This document shows positions 33,079 through 41,691 of a DNA stretch of 64,000 bases, in pieces. The translations under genes were made by a program, and so were the position numbers. Under the pieces are notes generated by a model that had not been told where the DNA came from, made no database searches, and worked only from the letters and a program-made list of their open reading frames with translations. Positions within the stretch are counted from its first letter, which is position 1. Each line of letters opens with the position of its first letter. This DNA comes from GCA-003244245 sp052390115. GTDB taxonomy: Bacteria; Actinomycetota; Actinomycetes; Mycobacteriales; Pseudonocardiaceae. The stretch lies in NCBI GenBank assembly GCA_052390115.1, contig JBQTHE010000098.1, positions 1 to 64,000 on the forward strand. Reading direction: 5' to 3'.

Positions 33079-33434
33079 GTACGGCGAACGACGCGGCAAG
33101 CGGATACCAACCCGCCCCCCGGCTGCGAACCGCAGGCCGCCTTCCACGGCCTCGCCCACCGCGCTTACCTCACGGCTGCTACCCCCAGGACCGGGAGCAC
33201 CGGCCCGAAGATCACAGTAGAGCCGTCACCAAAGATCGGGACTGATCCACCGGTGGTCACTCTATGTCACCACCCGGACGTCTACGTGCCACAACCGAAC
33301 TGGTGAACATCTACCTTCACTGGCTGAATTTCCATCCCAGTCCTTGATCATTGGGAACAGCCCGGCTAGGTTGACCGGGTTTGATGAGCGCCCAATACCC
33401 ACAGATACTCCACAGATATGGAGACAGAGGCAAG
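33079..33434. other. No gene seen, 356 bp
   Basis: Composition is mixed and open frames are short and without ribosome sites. The right part is A/T-richer and probably carries the promoter of the DUF5132 gene. Confidence 0.5.
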
Positions 33435-33719
33435 ATGTTCCCACCCTTTGTAGTTCCCTACGTGATAGGTCTCGTGACCGCTCCATTAGTGGCGAAAGTC
33501 GCTAAGCCACTATTGCGGGACGCCGCTAAAGCTACGATTGGGTTTAGCTTACAGGTGAGGAAAATCGCTGCGGAGGCCGTTGAGGACTTACAGGATCTCG
33601 CCGCGGAAGCGAACGCCGAGGTGGCTGCCGCAGCTGCGGAGGCGAACGCCGACGTCGCTATCGCCGAGATCGCGAAACGACCGGGGGGACTTGTCGCCAG
33701 ATCGTCGAAGAGGGGTTAG
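33435..33719 (+). CDS. DUF5132-family membrane protein, copy 1
   Basis: A 94-residue protein from ATG 33435, after AGAGG. MFPPFVVPYVIGLVTAPLVA is a membrane helix, and KPLLRDAAKATIGFSLQVRK is the conserved DUF5132 amphipathic part. An alanine-rich coiled coil follows (AEANAEVAAAAAEANADVAI). The family is small and uncharacterised; in actinobacteria it occurs near HMA-domain or transport genes, as here. A second copy lies at 40946-41224 on the other strand. Confidence 0.75.
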   Translation: MFPPFVVPYVIGLVTAPLVAKVAKPLLRDAAKATIGFSLQVRKIAAEAVEDLQDLAAEANAEVAAAAAEANADVAIAEIAKRPGGLVARSSKRG

Positions 33720-33869
33720 CCTCCCACGACAGGCGACAGCTCCGCACCAACGGAGTGCTTGCTCGTCGATCGGCGTCATCGCACGTAGTTCACCGCCACC
33801 CAGCTTCGAAATCTGTTGATCGAAATTCGTGTTATCGACTGTGAACTGACGTTTATGTCATGATAGCAG

Positions 33870-33886
33870 GGCGCCATTATGGCGCC
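33870..33886 (+). promoter_or_regulatory. 8-bp palindrome before the exporter start
   Basis: GGCGCCAT-T-ATGGCGCC lies 14 bp before the ATG of the exporter at 33901, next to its G-rich ribosome site. It could act as an operator or as an RNA hairpin masking translation initiation. Confidence 0.45.
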
Positions 33887-33900
33887 GGGGGGTACTCAGG

Positions 33901-36105
33901 ATGCGAGCGCGGTCTGTCATTCCAGGGCGCCAACGATGGGACATCGGGATGGTGCTGCGGCAACCCCGTGTCGCTGAACTCCTGGAGATAGGACTGCGAG
34001 AATCGCCGGGGATCGGCAAGGTTCGAGCGAACCCCGTCACCGGTCGGTTGCTCATCTACCACGACACAGCACTGAGCAGCGAGGAAATAGGTCGGCTTGT
34101 TCGAAACTCCGTTGAGCTAGCTGTCCAAAAAGCAAGCGAACCCACGCGATCTCCGAGTTCGAAGCCCGGTATCCTGTCATCCACCCTCTCTGGTGGCACG
34201 GCAATAGTACTAGCCCTGATTCAAGGCAGGTTCCTTCGTCGGTCACCACTGGCGCGCAGTGGGACCGTGCTAACGACGACTGTAGCCGTTGTTCAGCGTG
34301 CCTCTCGGAAATTCAGACGCTCCCAAAAGGCGGCGGCGGCACCCGTCAGGGACACCGGGCACCCTATCCTACAAATGGTTGGATCGCGCAAGCGACAGTT
34401 CTACTTGGCGTCATTTTTATCAATTTTTGGGCAGATCTTGGACATGACCCTGTCCATGCTCTTCGGCTGGATTCTCTCGGTTCCTGTCACCGGCACCAAC
34501 GCGGTTCTCGTGCGGCTGGGGGTGGCCACTGCTGCCGGTCAACTGCAGTTCCTGACCGGCGTGGTCGCCCTCGTGTGTATCCTCAACACGACTGTGTCAT
34601 TCCTCGCAGGAATGCTCTGGCGTAAACTCGCTCAGTCCGTGCAGCATGAGTGGCGCACCGAGATGTATGCGCATGTTCAGAAAGCCGAGCTTCGGTACCT
34701 CGAGGGCGAGCGGGCAACCAGGCTGGCCGGGGTACTGATTGACGACATCAACCAGCTAGGTCGTTTTCTCGCTACTTCCGCGAACGATCTCCTCCAACTT
34801 ATCACAAGCTTCCTCGTCTTCGTTCCACTGTTTTTGATTTTGGTTCCAAATATTGCCTGGGTCGCTTTCCTGACCACACCGATCATCGTTTGGCTGTCGT
34901 TCTTCAACCAAGAGCGCGCGGCGCCGGACTACGCGACCAGCAGCGAGAAGGGTTCGCTGATGAACAGCCAACTGATCAACAATCTGGAAGCGAGCTCGAC
35001 TGTCAAGAGTTTCGTCGCCGAAGAGTACGAGATCAACCGTATTTACCGTCTCAGTAACGCTTACCGTGGGAGCAATCGTCGTATTGATAAGCGCGCTGCG
35101 GGCTACACTCAGATTGTACGAACCTGCACCATAGCCTCTTTTGTGGGATTCCTCCTGTTGGGTGGAGACCAGGTGCTGAATGGCGTCCTCCCGTATCAAA
35201 TCTTCCACCCCCTGGTTGGCCTGCCGCTGCAGCTACTGTGGAAGCTACCGGGGCTCGGCGGCGCTGTCGAACAGTTCCAACGGACGGTTTCGGCGCTGCG
35301 ACGAGTGCAAGACCTTCGCAACCTTCCGGTTGAGTCAGCCGACACCGGACGGCATCTGGATGTGACGAAGGTCAAGGGCGACATGGTGCTCGACGGAGTC
35401 ACGTTCTCCTATCCAGGTCGCCGCCCTGTCCTGCAGAATGTCTCCATGCGCTTCGCCGCTAACAAGATCACAGCCATCGTCGGAGTCAGCGGGGCGGGCA
35501 AGACAACCATCGCCAAGCTTCTGATGCGCTTCCAGGAGGTCGATTCCGGACGAGTTCTTCTCGATGGTCTGGATATACGTGACGTGAGACTGCGCGATCT
35601 GCGGACGACTATTGGTTTCGTAGGCCAGGACGCCTTCCTTTTCGACGGGTCAGTGGGTGACAACATCAGGTACGGCAGCTTCGATGCTGACCAGGCGCAG
35701 ATGGTGAGCGCAGCACGGGTGGCTGAAGCCGACGATTTCATCCAGACCCTGCCGTTGCGGTACGACACCATGGTCGGGGAACATGGGCTCACGCTGTCGG
35801 GAGGCCAGAAGCAGCGCCTTTACCTGGCTCGGGCGATCTTGAAGAACGCGCCAATCGTCATCCTCGACGAGGCGACATCAGCCCTGGACAACGAGACAGA
35901 CGCGGCCATCCAACGCGCCCTCAAGGACATCGTCAAAGATCGCACTTTGATTATCATCGCACATCGCCTGTCGACGATCCGTAATGCCGACTGGATCTAC
36001 GTGATGGGCAAGGGCGGAGCAGTCGTCGAAGGGGGAACGCATCCGGAGCTACTCGAACGCGATGGTGTGTACGCATCCTTGTGGCGCCTGCAGACCGGCG
36101 GGTGA
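33901..36105 (+). CDS. ABC exporter with N-terminal HMA-like domain
   Basis: A 734-residue half-transporter. Residues about 15-85 form an HMA-like ferredoxin fold (GIGKVRANPVTGRLLIYHDT) without the usual CxxC metal site. A transmembrane domain of about six helices follows (about 160-470). The ATPase domain has Walker A GVSGAGKT, Q-loop VGQDAFLFDG, signature LSGGQKQRL, Walker B IVILDEATSAL and the H-loop IIAHRLSTI. The overlap with the GNAT gene and the nearby biosynthetic genes suggest export of the cluster product. The HMA-ABC fusion is unusual. Confidence 0.9.
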   Translation: MRARSVIPGRQRWDIGMVLRQPRVAELLEIGLRESPGIGKVRANPVTGRLLIYHDTALSSEEIGRLVRNSVELAVQKASEPTRSPSSKPGILSSTLSGGTAIVLALIQGRFLRRSPLARSGTVLTTTVAVVQRASRKFRRSQKAAAAPVRDTGHPILQMVGSRKRQFYLASFLSIFGQILDMTLSMLFGWILSVPVTGTNAVLVRLGVATAAGQLQFLTGVVALVCILNTTVSFLAGMLWRKLAQSVQHEWRTEMYAHVQKAELRYLEGERATRLAGVLIDDINQLGRFLATSANDLLQLITSFLVFVPLFLILVPNIAWVAFLTTPIIVWLSFFNQERAAPDYATSSEKGSLMNSQLINNLEASSTVKSFVAEEYEINRIYRLSNAYRGSNRRIDKRAAGYTQIVRTCTIASFVGFLLLGGDQVLNGVLPYQIFHPLVGLPLQLLWKLPGLGGAVEQFQRTVSALRRVQDLRNLPVESADTGRHLDVTKVKGDMVLDGVTFSYPGRRPVLQNVSMRFAANKITAIVGVSGAGKTTIAKLLMRFQEVDSGRVLLDGLDIRDVRLRDLRTTIGFVGQDAFLFDGSVGDNIRYGSFDADQAQMVSAARVAEADDFIQTLPLRYDTMVGEHGLTLSGGQKQRLYLARAILKNAPIVILDEATSALDNETDAAIQRALKDIVKDRTLIIIAHRLSTIRNADWIYVMGKGGAVVEGGTHPELLERDGVYASLWRLQTGG

Positions 36106-36959
36106 ACGCAGACCCCGGCGCTCCTACTGATTGGTGTAATGTCCTAGGAGTGCAGTCGCGTAAGGTGTCCTCCCGGAAACGCTACGGGGTAGCAGAGTGG
36201 GAACGGGTTGCCCTCAAGGGTTGGCCGCCTACGGAAACTGCGGCGTTGGGTGAGTGGACGTTGCGGGCAGCGAGTGGTTTCACGCCAGATGCGAACTCAG
36301 TGCTCGCGGTTGGTGATCCGGGCATGCCGCAGGAACAAGCTCTGCGCGTAGCGGCGGACTGGTACGGAGATCGCGGTCTTCCCGTGGTGGTGCAGACACC
36401 CGTGGGAAACGCTGTCGACGTAGCGTTGACTGGGTTGAGTTGGTCGGTCGAGGGCCCCTTCGTAGCCCGAACTGCCTCGGTGGACCAGGCCCTCGCAATC
36501 GCGGATCGTGCTACTCGACAACAGGCTGAAAAAGTCACTTTGCACGAGAGCGTTCCAGATGAATGGCTTGCTGTTCTCGCCAGCGGATCGCAGGACCGCT
36601 ATTCCAGTGGTCGGGCGATGTCACCGGTGGGCCGGCAGGTACTGGGTAACATCGGAGGGGAAGGCCAGGTGCGGTTCGCGCAGGTCGCCTCCGACGTGGT
36701 ACACGCGATCGCCCGAGGCGTCCTGGTCGATGGTGTCCTGTTGCTGGGTCCTATGGAGGTCGCTCCATTGCACCGAGGACGTGGTCTGGGGTTGATCGTC
36801 ACGCTGGCGCTCTTGGATTGGGCAGCGGAGTCGAGCGCCGAATTTGCCTTCCTGCGGGTCGCCAAGAATTATATGGCTTCTGTTAAGATTTCCGACAACC
36901 TGGGATTCACCACTCGTTACACTTTCAGTAACCGCCGACCACCCGTACTGGCTAGCTGA
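36102..36959 (+). CDS. GNAT-family N-acetyltransferase
   Basis: The GTG at 36102 overlaps the exporter stop (GTGA), giving 285 residues. The C-terminal GNAT domain shows GVLLLGPMEVAPLHRGRGLG (strand 4 and acetyl-CoA loop R/Q-x-x-G-x-G/A), LIVTLALLDWAAE and YMASVKISDNLGFTTRYTFS. The N-terminal half, WERVALKGWPPTETAALGEW, resembles other two-part actinobacterial GNATs. It could modify an amine or hydroxyl of the cluster product or serve as self-protection. The stop is one base from the convergent DpgD gene end. Confidence 0.85.
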   Translation: MNADPGAPTDWCNVLGVQSRKVSSRKRYGVAEWERVALKGWPPTETAALGEWTLRAASGFTPDANSVLAVGDPGMPQEQALRVAADWYGDRGLPVVVQTPVGNAVDVALTGLSWSVEGPFVARTASVDQALAIADRATRQQAEKVTLHESVPDEWLAVLASGSQDRYSSGRAMSPVGRQVLGNIGGEGQVRFAQVASDVVHAIARGVLVDGVLLLGPMEVAPLHRGRGLGLIVTLALLDWAAESSAEFAFLRVAKNYMASVKISDNLGFTTRYTFSNRRPPVLAS

Positions 36960-36960
36960 T

Positions 36961-37791
36961 CTATATTGCGCCCCATTCGGGAGGTCGCTTCCCGATGAAT
37001 GCCCGCGGCCCTTCCTCGGCGTCCCGACTATGCATGCGACGCTCTTCCCAGAGATATCTGGTCGCGAATGCTTGGGCAAGGGGTATATCCACGGACTTCA
37101 ACGCGGCTTCCTTGATAGCCCGTAGCGCTACAGGACTGCAACGCAGGATATCGGAGACCCATGAATCGACGCACTTGTCTAGCTCCTCCGCCGGTACCAC
37201 ATCGTTGACCAGGCCCAGTTCGAACGCACGCTCGCTCGACAGTTCGCGCCCCGTCATCAGATAACCCATCGCAATCTTGAACGGTATTTGTCGGGTGAGC
37301 CGAAATAGTCCTCCCGCACCGGCAATGAGACCGAGCCGGGCTTCCGGTAAGGCGAAGGTCGCATGCCGCGCCGCCACAATAATGTCACATGCTAGCGCCA
37401 GCTCGAATCCGCCTCCGAATGCGTAGCCGTTTACCCGTGCGATCAGCGGCTTCGACATGGTGAAACGTTCGGTCAGCCGTGGCCACCCAGGTTGACCCCC
37501 GCTACCGAACGTCGATGGCGCAGCCCCATCGTCCATGCGTCTGACGAGTTCCTTCAGATCCTGACCCACAGAGAAGGCACGGTCGCCAGCACCGGTAAGG
37601 ACACCGACCCGCACGTCATCGTCGCATTCGAAGTCGTCCCAGATCTGGCCGAGCGACTCGTGAGTACCAAGGTCCAAGGCGTTGAGAACAGCGGGTCGGT
37701 TGAGAGTTACGTATGCGACCTTGCCTCGCTTTTCGTACAGGACGGGCGGCTCGTTATTGCCGCTGGGGATGTCCTGCTCTGATTTCCGCAT
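36961..37791 (-). CDS. dpgD: Enoyl-CoA hydratase/isomerase, DpgD-like
   Basis: A 276-residue crotonase. Visible signatures are VAYVTLNRPAVLNALDLGTH, GDRAFSVGQDLKEL, NGYAFGGGFELALACDIIVA (oxyanion hole) and PEARLGLIAGAGGLFRLTRQ. With the DpgA and DpgB genes directly upstream on the same strand, it is assigned as DpgD, which with DpgB aids dehydration/aromatisation and release of 3,5-dihydroxyphenylacetyl-CoA. As a crotonase alone it would be generic; context drives the assignment. Confidence 0.85.
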   Translation of the reverse strand: MRKSEQDIPSGNNEPPVLYEKRGKVAYVTLNRPAVLNALDLGTHESLGQIWDDFECDDDVRVGVLTGAGDRAFSVGQDLKELVRRMDDGAAPSTFGSGGQPGWPRLTERFTMSKPLIARVNGYAFGGGFELALACDIIVAARHATFALPEARLGLIAGAGGLFRLTRQIPFKIAMGYLMTGRELSSERAFELGLVNDVVPAEELDKCVDSWVSDILRCSPVALRAIKEAALKSVDIPLAQAFATRYLWEERRMHSRDAEEGPRAFIGKRPPEWGAI

Positions 37792-37812
37792 GTTTACTCT
37801 GCGATATTCTTG

Positions 37813-38520
37813 TCAGGACACGCCGGAACCGGCTGATGTCTCTGCCGTCATCCGGCGCAGCGTCCGATCACACGCGGCGAGATGGACGCCAAGAGCTTCC
37901 TCGAAACTGGTCACTGTTGCGTCTGACAGCAGTCGACGTCGGATAGCTAGCTCTGTGCCCGCGAGACCGCTCGCCGACCGGACTGCGGACATCAATACGT
38001 CCGCCACATTGTCGGTAACTTCGTCGAGCAAGCCCCATTCTAAAGATTTTGCGGCAGAAACGTGCGTTCCGAACAGAACCAGGCGCCGCGCCCGCGCGAC
38101 CCCCACCTGGTTGGCTAAACGATACACGGCCATACTCGGCCAGATCTCGCCAGGCGTTGCTTGCAGGCCCAGCCGCGCGTCCCTCGTCCCGATCCGGTAG
38201 TCGGTCGCGAGCAGCATCTCCAAGGCAGGACCCGCGCAGTGCCCCTTGACCACCGCGATCGTCATCGCACCCAGCCGCTCCACCCGGCGCAATGCTCGCT
38301 CCCACCGGCTCACCAAGTGAATCGACATATCACCCAGCGTTAACGGGCCTTCACCGTCATGCTCGCCGCCTACGTGTGCCACCAAAATAACGTTGTCGGC
38401 CGCGTCCTCGATCTGGTCACAAGCCTCGTTCACGGCAGTGACCAGCGCGGACACCGAATCATCAGTAGGGACCTGCAAGGATACCCTGCTGCAAGACCAC
38501 CCTTCGACATCGCACTGCAT
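37813..38520 (-). CDS. dpgB: Enoyl-CoA hydratase-like protein, DpgB
   Basis: ATG 38520 is preferred because GGGGGGAG lies seven bases upstream; a TTG at 38559, immediately after the dpgA stop, is the alternative. The 235-residue product is a divergent crotonase of the DpgB type: MTIAVVKGHCAGPALEMLLATDYRI and LGLQATPGEIWPSMAVYRLA, with the usual N-terminal active-site loop replaced. In the dihydroxyphenylglycine pathway DpgB increases DpgA turnover. It is the middle gene of the dpgA-dpgB-dpgD unit. Confidence 0.85.
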   Translation of the reverse strand: MQCDVEGWSCSRVSLQVPTDDSVSALVTAVNEACDQIEDAADNVILVAHVGGEHDGEGPLTLGDMSIHLVSRWERALRRVERLGAMTIAVVKGHCAGPALEMLLATDYRIGTRDARLGLQATPGEIWPSMAVYRLANQVGVARARRLVLFGTHVSAAKSLEWGLLDEVTDNVADVLMSAVRSASGLAGTELAIRRRLLSDATVTSFEEALGVHLAACDRTLRRMTAETSAGSGVS

Positions 38521-38559
38521 AGCGATCTCCCCCCAAAGCCGCTTTCCCTGTTTCGTCAA

Positions 38560-39624
38560 CTACCATCGGATAAGAGCCGTCTCAATAGTCGAGCCTGGAC
38601 CCATGGTCATAAAAACCCCGTAGTCACCGGGCTGGGCCACAGTCTCCTGCAGCAGGCGCTCGTAGGAGAAGAGGAACGAGCCGCTCGACAGGTTTCCGTA
38701 ATCACGCAGTACGCCGATCGTGTGCCGGACCTCATGTCGGGTCAGACCGAGATTGACCATGACGGCGTCGATCACTTTCTTGCCACCGGAATGGACAATC
38801 CAGTGTGTGATGTCATCGCGACGTAGACCGGCGCCGCACAGCAGACGATCGACGGCAAGTTCGGCGTGCGCACCAACAACGTAGGGTATATCGCGGTCGA
38901 GGAAGAAACTGAACTTTCCCTGGTCGTCATCCCAGTCGTACCGCATGGCGTCGACCGCGTCGGGGATTAGATGGCTGACAAACCCCACGACGGTCGGTCC
39001 TCCTTGGACGTCGTCCGGAGCCGTAACCACGGCCACCGCCGCCGCTCCGTCCGCGAAAAGGCTATTGACCACGTTGGTCCGCATGGTCCCGTCAATGACA
39101 TACGCCGCCGAGCACACCTCGATGCAGAGCATCACCGCCAGTTCGCCGGGGTGTGTGTTGCACCAGCTGGCGACAGTGCTGAGAGCGTTCAATCCGGCGT
39201 TGCAGCCCATGCCGACGACGTCGAGCCGGTTACAGTCGAGCCGGAGATTCAGCCCCCCGACAAACATCGCGCTAAAACCAGGGACCAGGAACCCGGTCGA
39301 GGACACACAGCAAAGATGCCGGATATCGTCCAAGTCGGCATTCGCCGCTTTCACACAGGACTGGAGCGCACGCGTACCCATATCCAATCCTTGAGTATGG
39401 TGCTTTTCCAGGAGTTCCCCCTGCGTTTCACCACGCCGGCGGCCACCTGGCTCTTGCTTGGGTAATGTCAGGAAACGCCGCTCGATTCCACTGTTGAGGA
39501 ACAATGATCGGGTTTGCGGGGCCTCGATCTCAAAAATATCCAGTAACTCCTGCTGCGAATACGAGAATGGCGAAACAGCAGTCCCGACACCAACGATTTT
39601 AGCATCCTGTGCGGCCGAGCTCAT
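38560..39624 (-). CDS. dpgA: Type III polyketide synthase, DpgA-like
   Basis: A 354-residue chalcone-synthase-fold enzyme from ATG 39624, overlapping the sulfotransferase stop. The catalytic triad appears as C141 (VVGMGCNAGLNAL), H278 (IVHSGGKKVI) and N311 (LRDYGNLSSGSFLFS). DpgA condenses four malonyl-CoA to 3,5-dihydroxyphenylacetyl-CoA; the presence of DpgB- and DpgD-like genes makes this product the best guess. A DpgC oxygenase is not present in the window, so the pathway should stop at the phenylacetyl level. Confidence 0.88.
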   Translation of the reverse strand: MSSAAQDAKIVGVGTAVSPFSYSQQELLDIFEIEAPQTRSLFLNSGIERRFLTLPKQEPGGRRRGETQGELLEKHHTQGLDMGTRALQSCVKAANADLDDIRHLCCVSSTGFLVPGFSAMFVGGLNLRLDCNRLDVVGMGCNAGLNALSTVASWCNTHPGELAVMLCIEVCSAAYVIDGTMRTNVVNSLFADGAAAVAVVTAPDDVQGGPTVVGFVSHLIPDAVDAMRYDWDDDQGKFSFFLDRDIPYVVGAHAELAVDRLLCGAGLRRDDITHWIVHSGGKKVIDAVMVNLGLTRHEVRHTIGVLRDYGNLSSGSFLFSYERLLQETVAQPGDYGVFMTMGPGSTIETALIRW

Positions 39625-40652
39625 CTGCAAAGTCCTAGGGCCTGCATTCCAGAAGCGCAGCTGTCCACGAGCGCCTTACGGTCGTCTCCGTCCAGACGTG
39701 CGGCGCCGCCTCGCCGGTCATGAGTCAAACATTTCTCGCTCATCCGCAGCCAGCACGGCATCGGTTCAACGCCGACGGCCTCGGCTAGCCGCGTGAGCTC
39801 ACCTTCAGGCTCGTCAAGCAGATCCTCGTACCGAATCGCCATATGCTGACTTTCCGGGACAGTCGAGAGATGTCTCATCCCCTCTTCGATTGCCTTGGAC
39901 CACAACTCGCCGAAGCGAGCAAGCGGAATCGGACGATCTACCACGAGTTCACGGCTGAGCTGCCGACTTAGCACGGGCCTGAGGTCATCAGGAACTCGGG
40001 GATCATCCGGGCGCAGCTTCAGACACTCTTGGTGTGACAGGCCGACGTGTTCGCTGATCTCCTGAACGAGCGCCACCATGCGAAACCCAGTATGTCTGCT
40101 CATTGACAAAGCGCAGTCCGGTCCATCTCTGTAAAGATGGACGAAACGTGCATGAGGGAACGCCTCCCGCAACATCGGGATGAAACGCAAAGAGTACCCC
40201 GAACGCTCCACAATTACCCGACGGTCGAACCGCACCGAGAGCCAATCGAACAGCGCAAGGTAATGCTCAGGCGCCGATTGTGACGGCCAACGTTGTATCT
40301 CGGGTTCCAACTCGTCGAAAAGTGCGTCACCAGGCAGGGCCAACGCGGGCAGGACCATGAGGCAGATCGCCGGTATGCCACCACTGTGGGCATCGAACCG
40401 CCCTGGATGCCGTGGGTAGAGAATCTCAGGAGAGGCGTTGCCGGATCGGATACGTGCGTCGATAAGGTCGTTCGGATCCGTGAGAAGACGCCAAAAATCC
40501 CGCCCTGTCAGGACTCCTACAGGAAACGGGGACTGCCCCAACGACGAGTACAGCTCGTTGAGACTCAGGATCTCCGGATGCAGGTTGAGGATTTCAGATA
40601 ACACTGTCGAACCCGATCGGCCCACTGTGACAATGAAAGTGAGTCGACGCAT
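39621..40652 (-). CDS. Sulfotransferase-family protein
   Basis: A 343-residue protein. The 5'-phosphosulfate loop of PAPS-dependent sulfotransferases is TVGRSGST at residues 9-16, LNEL follows at the usual place, and the 3'-phosphate region shows ARFVHLYRDGPDCALSMSRH. The C-terminal part has MAIRYEDLLDEPEGELTRLA. It is first in the minus-strand unit with dpgA-dpgB-dpgD, so O-sulfation of a resorcinol-type product is likely. No signal peptide is seen. Confidence 0.88.
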   Translation of the reverse strand: MRRLTFIVTVGRSGSTVLSEILNLHPEILSLNELYSSLGQSPFPVGVLTGRDFWRLLTDPNDLIDARIRSGNASPEILYPRHPGRFDAHSGGIPAICLMVLPALALPGDALFDELEPEIQRWPSQSAPEHYLALFDWLSVRFDRRVIVERSGYSLRFIPMLREAFPHARFVHLYRDGPDCALSMSRHTGFRMVALVQEISEHVGLSHQECLKLRPDDPRVPDDLRPVLSRQLSRELVVDRPIPLARFGELWSKAIEEGMRHLSTVPESQHMAIRYEDLLDEPEGELTRLAEAVGVEPMPCWLRMSEKCLTHDRRGGAARLDGDDRKALVDSCASGMQALGLCR

Positions 40653-40945
40653 TACTCCTCCCCCTCTCCGGACATCGCTCGGCTTTAAAGTTTGGGCGAC
40701 CCATCAAGGCTTACATTGTCGTTCATGGTTGGGGGTAATGTGAAGTTAGTAGCGCGTACACGACTTGGGCTGTGTATGGTGCTCAGGGAACGGCATCCGC
40801 AGAATCGGCCGCCAACCTGCGCGACGGTGAGCAAAGCAAGCACCACCTATCGTCGGCGGCAGACATCGGCCGAAATGGTATACGACGATTACTGACCTAC
40901 CTGTTGATCAGTTAGAGCCAAACAATCAGCTTGCTGTGCTTCGCA

Positions 40946-41224
40946 CTACCCAGCCTTGCCCGCGCTGCCCGCCTTACGGGCAGCCTCCGCACCGCCGGCA
41001 GCGCCCGCAGTGCGAGCAAGGTCTGTACCGCCCACACTGCCCGGACTGCCCGCACTTACCTCAGCGGCGATACCCTGGAACTCCGCGCCCGCTTCCGCGG
41101 CTGCCTTCTTCACCTCCATAGCGACTCCAACCGTCGTCTTGACGGTGCCCCGCACCAGCGGCTTGACGATTCGCACCACGATCGGCGCGGTCACGACGCC
41201 AACCAGGTATGGGATCACAATCAT
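40946..41224 (-). CDS. DUF5132-family membrane protein, copy 2
   Basis: A 92-residue paralogue of 33435-33719. MIVIPYLVGVVTAPIVVRIV is the membrane helix, and KPLVRGTVKTTVGVAMEVKK is the DUF5132 core. The C-terminal tail is an Ala/Gly-rich low-complexity stretch (TAGAAGGAEAARKAGSAGKA). It is on the opposite strand and at the other end of the polyketide cluster from copy 1. Confidence 0.72.
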   Translation of the reverse strand: MIVIPYLVGVVTAPIVVRIVKPLVRGTVKTTVGVAMEVKKAAAEAGAEFQGIAAEVSAGSPGSVGGTDLARTAGAAGGAEAARKAGSAGKAG

Positions 41225-41691
41225 TTTCGGATTCCCTCCATGTTATTCGTGCGTACTTAGGTCGACGGCTACGTCAATAGCGCTATCCAGTTCTGAGTCT
41301 AGCCCCACTGCTCTCGGGAATCAAGGGAGTTGGATAGGAAGGAGGGTGGCGCAGGTTTCATGATCGATCAAAGGCGAGGGGCTTGTTCACATTAAGTAGT
41401 GTCCTAAGCTTTTTCTCACCCCCATGAACACATGCGATCGTTGCATGGGTGAACATGTGCTACTTTAAGTGACTCGGTCACCACCCACATTGCTGCACCG
41501 CTGGCCGGTTTGCCGTTGAGCCACTGGCCCGGTGGGAGACCGGTTCACGGAACCGCTGGGCGCTGCGGGCCGATAAACGGACCGGGTCGTGCACACGTAC
41601 CTACCGCGCTAGCTCGGGCTCCGTCCAAAGAAATTCACCCACGTATGCCATTCTTTCGTCGTCAGAGTACGCTCAGTCCGCAGTTGCAGTG
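41225..41691. other. Gene-free region with imperfect inverted repeat, 467 bp
   Basis: No supported gene. Around 41380-41475 an imperfect inverted repeat joins TTCACATTAAGTAG with GCTACTTTAAGTGA, enclosing CATGAACACATG and CATGGGTGAACATG; it may be a regulatory site or a small insertion scar. The right end (about 41670-41691) resembles the sequence downstream of the second DUF3326 gene. Confidence 0.45.

Noticed and set aside
41380..41475. Insertion-sequence end or tRNA-like structure
   Set aside because: The inverted repeat is imperfect and there is no transposase frame, target duplication or cloverleaf.
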